Part shown: positions 45,664 through 53,974 of the stretch, piece after piece
How positions within the stretch are numbered: position 1 is the stretch's first letter
Layout of the letters: each line of letters opens with the position of its first letter
Source: Flavobacteriales bacterium UBA4422
GTDB taxonomy: Bacteria > Bacteroidota > Bacteroidia > Flavobacteriales_G > Salibacteraceae
Reading direction: 5' to 3'
Length of the DNA: 64,000 bases
Assembly: GCA_002389645.1 (NCBI GenBank)
Contig: DGQE01000018.1
Span: 62,001 to 126,000, forward strand
The notes under the pieces: model-generated
What the model saw: the letters and a program-made list of their open reading frames with translations, nothing else
Database searches by the model: none
Told to the model about the DNA's origin: nothing
Made by a program: the position numbers and the translations under genes

Positions 45664-48600
45664 ATGAAAAACCTACTTACCGCGTTGCTTGTGTGTGTAG
45701 CCACTATTTCTTTATTTGCGCAGGATACCACATTTGTACAAACGTTTACGTTTGACGATATCACAAAAAGAAGGGATGTATATCAGTTTCCTGAGCCTGG
45801 GCAAGAGTTTAGAAAAGTTCTGATGTACAAAACCCTCAAGTGTGATCAGGCTACTACCCAAGATGGGTTTGCATGTGGGGAATGGGATTACTTGACCTAC
45901 ACCTTTGTTTATGATAGCACTGGAGTGTTTGATTCCAACTTGGTAACTCATCGCAAGTATTTGGCTGGTGGAAATGACTTTCAGACTATTCAAACGCATA
46001 CTACTCCCATGTCAGATGTATATCAATGGAGTCAAACAAACAGGGTAATCAATAATATTGTAACTGAAAATCAATTTGAATTTGCTGCTGGCGCTGCTGC
46101 GTCTAATGATGTTCTTGCTAGTGATCAGAAGAGCTCTCGTTTTCAATACCTAATTAAGTCAACTGATATTATCGCAAGTGGCTTAGCATCAGACACCATT
46201 GATAGGCTTTCGCTCAACCTTTTAGGTGTAGGCACATCTCTTGATCACTTCACAATTCGAATGCGCAATTACTCTGTAAATTCATTGGATAAGTTTGAGG
46301 CTACTGGATTAACCAAGGTCTTTGAGCAAAACATCACTTTTAGTGCTTCAGGTATTAATACGTTCAACCTAACTGAACCATTCGTATGGGATGGGACGAA
46401 CAATATTTTGGTTGAAATAAGTTTCACCAATGCTGATGTTGGTTTGCCGTCATCGGTTGAAGCCGAGAATCAGCTGGACTCTCTTGGATGGTATGTAAAT
46501 GGTGATGATGGTTTTGTCACGTTTAGTGAAAACAGAAACCGAATTGAGGTGCCGCTTAGTTCTTATGATTTTGAAGATGAAATCACAATTAGCTTTTGGG
46601 CTTATGGCGATCCTGCAAATTTGCCTGCAAACACTTCAATTTTTGAAGCTACTGATATTAATGATGTAAGAGCATTGAACTGTCACCTTCCTTGGAGCAA
46701 TAGCAGTGTTTATTGGGATGCAGGTGAAGGTGCTGGTTATGATCGTATTAACAAGGCCGCGAATTCAATTGAATTAATGGGACGTTGGAACCATTGGGCC
46801 ATGACCAAGAATACTGCTTCTGGAGAGATGAATATTTACCTTAATGGGACTTTGTGGCAGTCTGGTACAGATAAGAATCGTGCCCTTGGAGTGTTAAATC
46901 GAATGATTATTGGAAGCGGAATGAATGGCAATCCGTTTTTCGGTAAAATGGATGAATTCAGGGTTTGGAAAAAAGAGTTGAGTCAAGCTACAATCCAAAA
47001 CTGGATGTATAAGGATGTGACCAATGCTCATCCAAACTTCACTGATATGGCTTTATATTTCAAATTTGACGATGGCTATAATTTAATCAATTCAGCCAAT
47101 TCAGGCCTGGAAGGGTATTGGCATGGAGCACCAATGGTGCAGAATTATCCAGGTTGGGAGATCTTTCGCAATGCTACTCAAACGAATAAGGTTCCTCGAT
47201 TAACATTGGCTCAAGGTGATTATAATGATGCTTATATTACCACAACCACTAATGACACAGTGAATCAGCCTCTTTTCTCTATTGTGGAATATGGTGTTGT
47301 CGGAAATGCCGCTGAAGCTATAAATGGTACATACGTGAGGCCTGATGGATATAGCTATGTATATGATGCTTCTGGTAATGCTGTAGACTCATCCTACTTT
47401 GCGGGAAATGTTACTTGGACAAATGGTGATTTGTCATTTTACCACCCTCCTTTTGAGATTGTGGACAGGTATGAAATAGGACGTTTTGTTACACCATATG
47501 GAATCGGACTGTCGTTAGGGCCTGATGGTTTTACATGGATTTATGATGTCACTGACTATGCCCATTTGCTTAGAGGAGATGTAGATATTTCATCAGGAAA
47601 TCAACAAGAGTTACTCGATTTAAAGTTTGCTTTCGTCCACGGAACACCGCCTGCAGAAGTAGTAGAATTCAATAGACCTTGGGGTCAATCACGTTCTATG
47701 AAATACAGTGCGCTGGATAATGATGAAGCGTTGGAGCCAATTTCTATAGATGTGCATCCTAATGCGGCAAGACAGAAGGTGATTGCAAGACTAACAGGTC
47801 ATGGTCACAACAGCAATACAGGGGCTTATCCGCATTGCTGTGAGTGGAAGGACAATACTCACTCACTCTATGTTAACAATAACATGGCTACTGATTGGTA
47901 CATTTGGCAAACCAATGCATGCGCTTTTAACCCGGTTTATCCGCAAGGAGGAACATGGCCAGGAGCCCGAGAAGGATGGTGTCCAGGCGATTTGGTAAAG
48001 AACTTCGAGTATGATATTACTGATATGGTTTCGGGTAATTCATATGACCTTGATTATAGAATAACGCCTGTGCCTGCCAATAACCAAGGAATGGGAAACG
48101 GAAATTATGTGGTGGCCATGCATGTTATTCAATATGATGAACCTGCCTTTACCTTGGATGCTGAAGTGTATGATGTAATTGCTCCTTCAAATCGAGGCTA
48201 CTTTTCAAGAATGAACCCAGTATGTTATGCTCCGAAAATTATAATTCGAAACAACGGTTCAATGGAGCTCACAAGTGCTAAAATCACATATCAAGTATCG
48301 GGTGGTTTGCCAAAGGTTTTTGATTGGACAGGTTCCTTAGGTTTTTTAGAACAGGAAGAAGTAACGTTGCCATTTCAAGACGGAGCATTTTATCTGGGGG
48401 ACGGCTCAAACATATTCACAGCGACCATATCTGAACCCAATGGATCAAGTGATGAATATTCTGATAACGATGCTTTGAAGTCAAAATTTATTTTACCTCC
48501 AATAGCTGAAGGGAGTATTATATTGAACCTTACGACTAACAATTACGCTAATGAAAATGAGTTAAGGTTATATGATGCATCTGACAATGTCATCTTCTCA

Positions 48601-49200
48601 AGAACAGGAGGTGAACTCCAGCCAAACACCATTTATCGTGATACTTTAAGTCTTGATACTGGCTGTTATAGAGTTGAAATTACTGATCAATCAAATGATG
48701 GTTTGTCATATTGGGCTAATTCGGCTCAAGGTAGCGGTAGTTTCAGACTATGGACCATTACTAATGGCACGTTGGGATTACTCAAGAATTTCGAGTCGGA
48801 GTTTGGTCATAAGATAGATTTTGCTTTTGCAGTTGACGCTATGACAATAGACACCATTGAAATGGAAATCAACGGAGTTCCAGTGGTTATTATTGGAGGC
48901 GACACTTTTGAAGTCAATGGCGATGACTTATATCCTCTTTCAGTAGAGAAACTCGATGGTTTTGACCTGGGTATTTATCCTAATCCAAATAATGGGAGTT
49001 TCAACGTTGAATTACTTGGATATACGGGTGTTATTGAGATGCAGCTTTATGATTTATCGGGTAAAATTGTTCATCAAGACAAACTCATTTCTATGGGAGG
49101 AACCATGAGAAGCTTTCAACTTGATCTTAAGCCAGGTATGTATCTCGCTAGATTTAATGGGGAATTGGTTAATGAAACAAGGCGAATTATCATTGAATAA
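45664..49200 (+). CDS. PNGase F-like protein with LamG domain and T9SS sorting domain
   Basis: This 1178-aa secreted protein has a signal peptide (about 1-20, SLFAQ). Residues about 25-260 match the N-terminal half of PNGase F-related proteins (FACGEWDYLTYTFVY). A LamG/concanavalin A-like domain follows at about 290-480 (ITISFWAYGDP, MIIGSGMNGNPFFGKMDEFR). The second PNGase F-like jelly roll is at about 660-820, with HCCEWKDNTHSLYVNN and PQGGTWPGAREGWCPGDLV. The type-A sorting domain begins at IYPNPNNGSFNVEL near 1099. Relatives deglycosylate N-linked glycoproteins; the true substrate here is unknown. It is preceded by a terminator and 40 bases. Confidence 0.88.
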   Translation: MKNLLTALLVCVATISLFAQDTTFVQTFTFDDITKRRDVYQFPEPGQEFRKVLMYKTLKCDQATTQDGFACGEWDYLTYTFVYDSTGVFDSNLVTHRKYLAGGNDFQTIQTHTTPMSDVYQWSQTNRVINNIVTENQFEFAAGAAASNDVLASDQKSSRFQYLIKSTDIIASGLASDTIDRLSLNLLGVGTSLDHFTIRMRNYSVNSLDKFEATGLTKVFEQNITFSASGINTFNLTEPFVWDGTNNILVEISFTNADVGLPSSVEAENQLDSLGWYVNGDDGFVTFSENRNRIEVPLSSYDFEDEITISFWAYGDPANLPANTSIFEATDINDVRALNCHLPWSNSSVYWDAGEGAGYDRINKAANSIELMGRWNHWAMTKNTASGEMNIYLNGTLWQSGTDKNRALGVLNRMIIGSGMNGNPFFGKMDEFRVWKKELSQATIQNWMYKDVTNAHPNFTDMALYFKFDDGYNLINSANSGLEGYWHGAPMVQNYPGWEIFRNATQTNKVPRLTLAQGDYNDAYITTTTNDTVNQPLFSIVEYGVVGNAAEAINGTYVRPDGYSYVYDASGNAVDSSYFAGNVTWTNGDLSFYHPPFEIVDRYEIGRFVTPYGIGLSLGPDGFTWIYDVTDYAHLLRGDVDISSGNQQELLDLKFAFVHGTPPAEVVEFNRPWGQSRSMKYSALDNDEALEPISIDVHPNAARQKVIARLTGHGHNSNTGAYPHCCEWKDNTHSLYVNNNMATDWYIWQTNACAFNPVYPQGGTWPGAREGWCPGDLVKNFEYDITDMVSGNSYDLDYRITPVPANNQGMGNGNYVVAMHVIQYDEPAFTLDAEVYDVIAPSNRGYFSRMNPVCYAPKIIIRNNGSMELTSAKITYQVSGGLPKVFDWTGSLGFLEQEEVTLPFQDGAFYLGDGSNIFTATISEPNGSSDEYSDNDALKSKFILPPIAEGSIILNLTTNNYANENELRLYDASDNVIFSRTGGELQPNTIYRDTLSLDTGCYRVEITDQSNDGLSYWANSAQGSGSFRLWTITNGTLGLLKNFESEFGHKIDFAFAVDAMTIDTIEMEINGVPVVIIGGDTFEVNGDDLYPLSVEKLDGFDLGIYPNPNNGSFNVELLGYTGVIEMQLYDLSGKIVHQDKLISMGGTMRSFQLDLKPGMYLARFNGELVNETRRIIIE

Positions 49201-49270
49201 CCTGTGGATATTGTCCAAGGCTTTTGATTCTTGAGGCAATTTCTTTTGCAGGTTCCTTTTTAATTTAGGC

Positions 49271-50250
49271 TTAAAGAAGTCTCTTCAAAGTGGCTTTAAG
49301 AGCAGTCTCGGAAATAAGAATGTTTTTGTGCTCATCTGTTCGTGAAGATTTATCTTCTGCCTTGTTGCAGTGAAGGTATTCATGAGAAATACCGCAGGAT
49401 TCCGCTAAACTTCTATAGCATAGTGTTTCTATACTGCTCGATTGTTGTGGGTCTATTATGAACTCAAGTACCTGAGTGTTTTTTGGCATAAATATCATAT
49501 TGGTTAAGCCCACACCGTGAACCGATATCAATGTTTCACAGTGAATGAAAAGTTGAACTTGTTCCCAAAACGAATAATCTTCAGTGTGAAGTAGCTTTAT
49601 ATCATTTTCAAGAAGAATGGATTGAATTTGGTCCTCATTTTCTACCTTCCTCATTTGAGCTCTTGACCTGGAAATGTAAATTCTTTTATAACGTGAGGTC
49701 TTTTGATTGATTGAGTCAGAATGATTAATGCAGAAGTTACGAAGCTTGTCTATATGAGCGGGGTTGAAATGACCAGTCAGTGGTGCACCAACAAGCATTA
49801 AATCTTTGACAATGGCACCTGTTTTTCCGGTAAATAGATAATCTTTTTAAAGGAAAAGGGCTCTATTGTCTCTAAGGCAAACCTTGGTATCTCCTGAGGC
49901 AGAATGAGTGTTAAGTTTTCAAATGACCTTGATTGAAGGACTAGTTTTAATAAGATTTCAGTAACCCAGTGATAGTAGCCAGTGCTCCATAAGTGATGCA
50001 AGCTTAAGTAGGGTCCGTCTGTCAATTTAAGCTTTGGCTCTGTTAATGCTTTAAACCAAGCATATTTCCTAAAATATCGATCCCATTTTCCTCTCATCAA
50101 GCCAATGCCAGATTCTCTTTCAAAGCCTTTCAAGCTTATCGTTAGTCCACTATGAGTCAGTATCGACCAACCTATTTTTAAACCCGGAAGATTCCTTCTG
50201 AAGTTATTGTATTTGCCAAACTGCTCTCGTTCTTCGTCTAAAATCGTCAC
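49271..50250 (-). pseudogene. Glycosyltransferase family 61-like (DUF563) protein, frameshifted
   Basis: The N-terminal half (50250 to about 49826; GPYLSLHHLWSTGYYHWVTE) and the C-terminal half (about 49820 to 49271; RIYISRSRAQMRKVENEDQI, then LISVHGVGLTNMIFMP) are parts of a GT61-type transferase of about 326 aa. They are in different frames: the second begins with ATG 49798, whereas continuity runs through KTGAIVKDLMLVGAP. One extra A in the A5 run (minus strand, 49822-49826) would join them. The start at 50250 is a GTG. GT61 enzymes add sugars to glycans; the acceptor is unknown. The indel may be an error. Confidence 0.8.
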
Positions 50251-50395
50251 ATTTTAGAGTTTAATTTAATCTACCTAAATTCTCACAAAACATGTCAAAG
50301 CTAATAGCTCGAACCTTTGTCATTTGAATAAACTCTTGAAATTAATTTTATCTTAAAGCATCAGTCAGATTTATATTTTCGCCTATTGCTATTTT

Positions 50396-50467
50396 GGCCC
50401 CGTAGTTCAATGGATAGAATAGAAGTTTCCTAAACTTTAGATGGCAGTTCGATCCTGCCCGGGGCTA
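50396..50467 (+). tRNA. tRNA-Arg (anticodon CCU)
   Basis: A full cloverleaf can be drawn. The acceptor stem pairs GGCCCCG with CGGGGCT (G1-T72 wobble) and is followed by A73, and U8-A9 are in place. The anticodon stem is GAAGT/ACTTT with loop TTCCTAA, giving anticodon CCT at 50429-50431. The T arm is GGCAG-TTCGATC-CTGCC. No CCA is encoded. It reads AGG codons. It ends 9 bases before the next protein-coding ATG. Confidence 0.95.
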
Positions 50468-50476
50468 CTTAAATAA

Positions 50477-52330
50477 ATGAAGATGAAATTTATTACACCA
50501 CTCAGGACTGTGCTGTTTTCTGGTTTTTTTGGCTTATGCCTTATTTCTAACGGTCAAAACGCACTTCATTTCGATGGGGTTAATGATTACGTTCAGACCT
50601 CATATGCTGGTGTTATAGGTTCAGCAAATAGAACCTTTGAGGCTTGGGTGAATGTCGATCCTAACGCTTCAGGTAATAGTGCGATTGTCGATTATGGAAC
50701 GAACGCTGTTGGTTCGAGGAATACATTTAATGTAAGTGGCAGTAATGGATTGAGCTTTATTTCAGGAGGAACGAACGCGAATATTGGTACTTCGGCTAAT
50801 ACCATCACTTCAGGCCAGTGGACTCATGTTGCTTTTGTGTTGAATAATGGAACGGGGTATTTATATGTTAATGGGGTTCAGGAAGGAACGGGGTCGTTGA
50901 CAACTGTTAATACTCCAGCGGGAAATACAGACGTGAGAATTGGTCAACGTGTTGCTGGTGGAAGCATACCCTTCGATGGATTTATAGATGAGGTTCGAAT
51001 ATGGGACTATGCGCGAACTCAAGTGGAGATTGCAAATAATATGAATGCGGAGTTTTGTTCTCCTCAGCCGGGTTTGGTCGCTTATTTTAAATTTAATGAA
51101 GGAGTAGCACAGGGATTGAACACCGGTCTTACAATGGCTACTAACTTGGTTAACAGTGGTCAAAATGGTACTTTAAACAGTTTTGCTTTGACAGGAGCTA
51201 CTTCCAATTGGGTTAACGGCTATGTCTTGACTCAAGGAGCCTCTTTTGGAAGTATTACTACGAGTGCATGTGGTGGATTAACCTCACCTAGTGGGAATTA
51301 TTATTACTCTACTCCTGGCACGTACACAGATACGATTGGTAATGCATTCGGTTGTGACTCCATTATTACCATAAATCTGACAAGCATTTCTCCTAATAGC
51401 TTTTCAGCGTTAAATGCTAGTGCGTGTAATTCTTATATTTCTCCAAGTGGTGTCTATACTTATACTAGCTCAGGAACTTATCTTGATACGCTTCCAAGTG
51501 CGTCCGGCTGTGACTCAATCATCACAATTAACCTTTCCATTCTAGAAAGCTTTGATACAATAGATGTTTCTGAGTGTTATGGGATGGTATCACCGAGTGG
51601 AAATAATTATTGGACGAATCCTGGAACATATCAAGATACGATCCAGAACACATCGGGATGTGATTCTATACTTACCATCAATCTGAGTATTCTTGGTATT
51701 ACAAGTTCAAGCTCTTCAGACACTACTTGTTTTGAGTTTGAATCTCCTTCCGGAAAGGTTTGGTCGGAGCCAGGAACATTTATAGACACGATAGCCAATT
51801 CGGTTGGGTGTGACTCAATTATTACTTTTCAGATTACAATTACTGGTTTTGATTTAGAGTTGAGTAACTTAAATGGAACCTTGGTTTCATCCGTTACAAA
51901 TGGAACTTATCAATGGATTAATTGTCAAACGGGAGCTTTGATCACTTCTGAGAACGAGAGAACATTTAGACCCAATTTATCAGGTCGATATGCTGTAATT
52001 GTGGAAAAAGATGGGTGCATTGATACGTCTGCTTGTGAAGAAGTAATCGTAATTGGGGTGCCATCGATTGAATTGGATGAGAATATTAAGGCTTATCCAA
52101 ACCCTACGAAAGGTTACATTACAATTGAGGTTGCTGAACAGTCTACACTAAAAAACATAGTGGTGTTAGATGTGTTTGGCAGAGTTATCGGCAAATCTCA
52201 TTATACTTTGAGGTTGTCAGCAAGTGGGGATATGCAGATTGATATGGCGAAGTTTGCTCCGGGGAACTATTTTATTAAATTACTTGAAGGCTCAAACTCT
52301 AGTGTCTTGCCAATTGTGAAATTACCCTAG
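50477..52330 (+). CDS. LamG and four-repeat T9SS cargo protein
   Basis: This 617-aa secreted protein has a signal peptide (about 1-27, LISNGQ), a LamG/jelly-roll domain at about 28-200 (ALHFDGVNDYVQTSY, FDGFIDEVRIWDYARTQ), four copies of a 45-residue repeat (SPSG, then GTYxDTI, ending GCDSIITINL), a short beta region and a T9SS type-A sorting domain from AYPNPTKGYITIEV. It is probably a surface adhesin or structural protein. The ATG lies 9 bases after the tRNA gene, leaving almost no space for its own promoter, so it may be cotranscribed with or start within the tRNA region. Confidence 0.88.
   Translation: MKMKFITPLRTVLFSGFFGLCLISNGQNALHFDGVNDYVQTSYAGVIGSANRTFEAWVNVDPNASGNSAIVDYGTNAVGSRNTFNVSGSNGLSFISGGTNANIGTSANTITSGQWTHVAFVLNNGTGYLYVNGVQEGTGSLTTVNTPAGNTDVRIGQRVAGGSIPFDGFIDEVRIWDYARTQVEIANNMNAEFCSPQPGLVAYFKFNEGVAQGLNTGLTMATNLVNSGQNGTLNSFALTGATSNWVNGYVLTQGASFGSITTSACGGLTSPSGNYYYSTPGTYTDTIGNAFGCDSIITINLTSISPNSFSALNASACNSYISPSGVYTYTSSGTYLDTLPSASGCDSIITINLSILESFDTIDVSECYGMVSPSGNNYWTNPGTYQDTIQNTSGCDSILTINLSILGITSSSSSDTTCFEFESPSGKVWSEPGTFIDTIANSVGCDSIITFQITITGFDLELSNLNGTLVSSVTNGTYQWINCQTGALITSENERTFRPNLSGRYAVIVEKDGCIDTSACEEVIVIGVPSIELDENIKAYPNPTKGYITIEVAEQSTLKNIVVLDVFGRVIGKSHYTLRLSASGDMQIDMAKFAPGNYFIKLLEGSNSSVLPIVKLP
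51259..51843 (+). repeat. Four in-frame protein-coding repeats
   Basis: Four copies of about 125-130 bases with a period near 150 bases (starting near 51259, 51415, 51567 and 51717) each encode an S/C-x-x-x-SPSG lead-in, a GTY-x-DTI turn and a GCDSIITIN ending. They are diverged in DNA, so unequal exchange is not recent. The same repeat type is familiar from secreted Bacteroidota proteins. Confidence 0.8.
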
Positions 52331-52435
52331 AAAATCTATATAATAATCTGGCTTTTAGGCTATAGTAACCATTAATTTTGATGGAATTGTTGTATGGATT
52401 ACATTTAACCACTTTAAGTTTAATACTATTGATCT

Positions 52436-52654
52436 ATGAAAAAAACACTTTTAGTAGGATTAGTATTCGGTTTTATCCTGACAAGCTGCGAGGAAGATAT
52501 CAGTGATTATAACTGTAATTGCACGTACACTCTGGGTGTTACTTAAGGAAATGACGACTATGAAATTCTAGGCGCTACTCAAACTGAGGCTGAGCAGGAA
52601 TGCAGCGACTACGAAACAGATTTAGGTGGTAACACTAAATGCGAGCTTGAGTAA
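52436..52654 (+). pseudogene. Small cysteine-rich lipoprotein with in-frame stop
   Basis: ATG at 52436 opens a lipoprotein signal (KKTLLVGLVFGFILTSC). After SDYNCNCTYTLGVT a TAA codon occurs at 52544-52546, yet the same frame continues with GNDDYEILGATQTEAEQECS and ends at TAA 52652-52654. If read through it would give a 72-codon cysteine-rich lipoprotein, a type I recall as common in this phylum. The stop is likely a substitution or sequencing error. It lies between the repeat protein and the desaturase gene. Confidence 0.6.
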
Positions 52655-52695
52655 AAGTGCTTGTCTAAATAAGGACTTTCTCCTTAATCAATTAA

Positions 52696-53802
52696 TTAAG
52701 CTGCTTGCGGAGTATTGATATTATGCCCCAACATGTATAACATTTTAGCGTGCTCAGCGATGGTGCTTCTAAAGTTTCCAATTGTATTGTATGGAACGCC
52801 AAATTCATGAGCTGTTTCCTTCACAATCTTAGAAATTTCGCTGTAGTGAATGTGACAAATAGTAGGAAATAAATGATGCTCAACTTGATAATTTAAACCG
52901 CCCACATACCAAGAAAGAAGCTTGTTGTTTGGGGCGAAATTAGTTGTGGTTATCATCTGATGTACTGCCCAATTATTTTCGACATTTCCTTCAGCTGTAG
53001 CTAAGGGAAACTCAGTTTCAGGCATTACATGAGCTGCTTGAAAAATCACAGCCATTGCCATTCCTACAACATAGTGCATTAAAAAGAAACCAAGAATGAT
53101 TAACCAGTTGGAGATTGGTAAAAGAACCATTGGTAGCACTAAAAATGTGCCGAAGTAAATCACCTTCCAAAAGCTGATTTTCATGAGTAACATCATAAAA
53201 TCTTTACGCGTCTTCACCAATCTAATCTTTCTGAAATGAAAAGCTTGTGTAAAATCAGTGTAAAGGACTTTTAAGATGATCATGAATCCATACATGAACC
53301 ATGCATAAATATGCTGATATCGATGTATTGGCCTCACTTGTTGATGTGGGGAAAACCTTAAAAAACCTGGTGAATTAATATCACCATCAGCACCGTCAAT
53401 ATTTGTAAAGCTATGGTGAAGTACATTATGTTGTAACTTCCATATACTGCTGTTGGCTCCCAATATGTTCATCAATTGACCTAAGGCGATATTCACGTAT
53501 TTGTTGGTAGAGTATGCTCCGTGATTGGCATCATGCATAATGCTAAATCCAATCCCTGCCGCTCCTAATCCCATTACCAACCAAAGACCGAGAAAAGGAA
53601 GAGTAGCACTTACGGTGCCAGTAATGATGAAGTAATATGGAATAAAATAAAGTGCTATGAGTGTTATGGTCTTAAACACCATCGCAGCATTGGCTGTGCG
53701 AGAAATATTATTGGTTTCAAAATAGCCATTGACTCTTTCCCTTAAGGTCTTGTAAAAGTCAGCGTCAATTTTGCGTTCGAATCGTAATGCTTTAAACTCC
53801 AT
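52696..53802 (-). CDS. Fatty acid desaturase (acyl-lipid/acyl-CoA type)
   Basis: This 368-aa inner-membrane di-iron desaturase has the three His boxes: HDANH at residues 90-94, HNVLHH at 125-130 and QVEHH at 306-310. The Q-x-x-H-H form and the length resemble front-end (delta-6-like) or linoleoyl-CoA desaturases. Several hydrophobic segments surround the boxes. It introduces double bonds into membrane lipids; the position cannot be read from sequence. A hairpin lies in the gap between its start and the metG stop. Confidence 0.9.
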   Translation of the reverse strand: MEFKALRFERKIDADFYKTLRERVNGYFETNNISRTANAAMVFKTITLIALYFIPYYFIITGTVSATLPFLGLWLVMGLGAAGIGFSIMHDANHGAYSTNKYVNIALGQLMNILGANSSIWKLQHNVLHHSFTNIDGADGDINSPGFLRFSPHQQVRPIHRYQHIYAWFMYGFMIILKVLYTDFTQAFHFRKIRLVKTRKDFMMLLMKISFWKVIYFGTFLVLPMVLLPISNWLIILGFFLMHYVVGMAMAVIFQAAHVMPETEFPLATAEGNVENNWAVHQMITTTNFAPNNKLLSWYVGGLNYQVEHHLFPTICHIHYSEISKIVKETAHEFGVPYNTIGNFRSTIAEHAKMLYMLGHNINTPQAA

Positions 53803-53864
53803 GAGAAATAATTATAGAACTAGTAATTATCAAAAATACGACCCATTGGGTTCTAAAGCAGGTT

Positions 53865-53898
53865 AATAATACCTTTTTATGACCAAAAGGCTATTATT
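53865..53898. repeat. Hairpin between metG and the desaturase gene
   Basis: AATAATA-CCTTTT and AAAAGG-C-TATTATT form a 13-bp stem with a one-base bulge and a 7-base loop. It lies about 76 bases after the metG stop (minus strand) and 62 bases before the desaturase ATG. The AT-rich stem and lack of a long T run make it a doubtful terminator. Confidence 0.4.
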
Positions 53899-53974
53899 CC
53901 CTAGTAGTTGCAGCGGGATGTCGACCAAAGTCGAATCTTGGAAGAAAAGAGGTTAAGATTCAGGTTTATAGGTA

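Noticed and set aside
50396..50467. tRNA gene as the border of an integrated mobile element
   Set aside because: No integrase, no repeat of the tRNA 3' end and no change in gene character are seen on either side.
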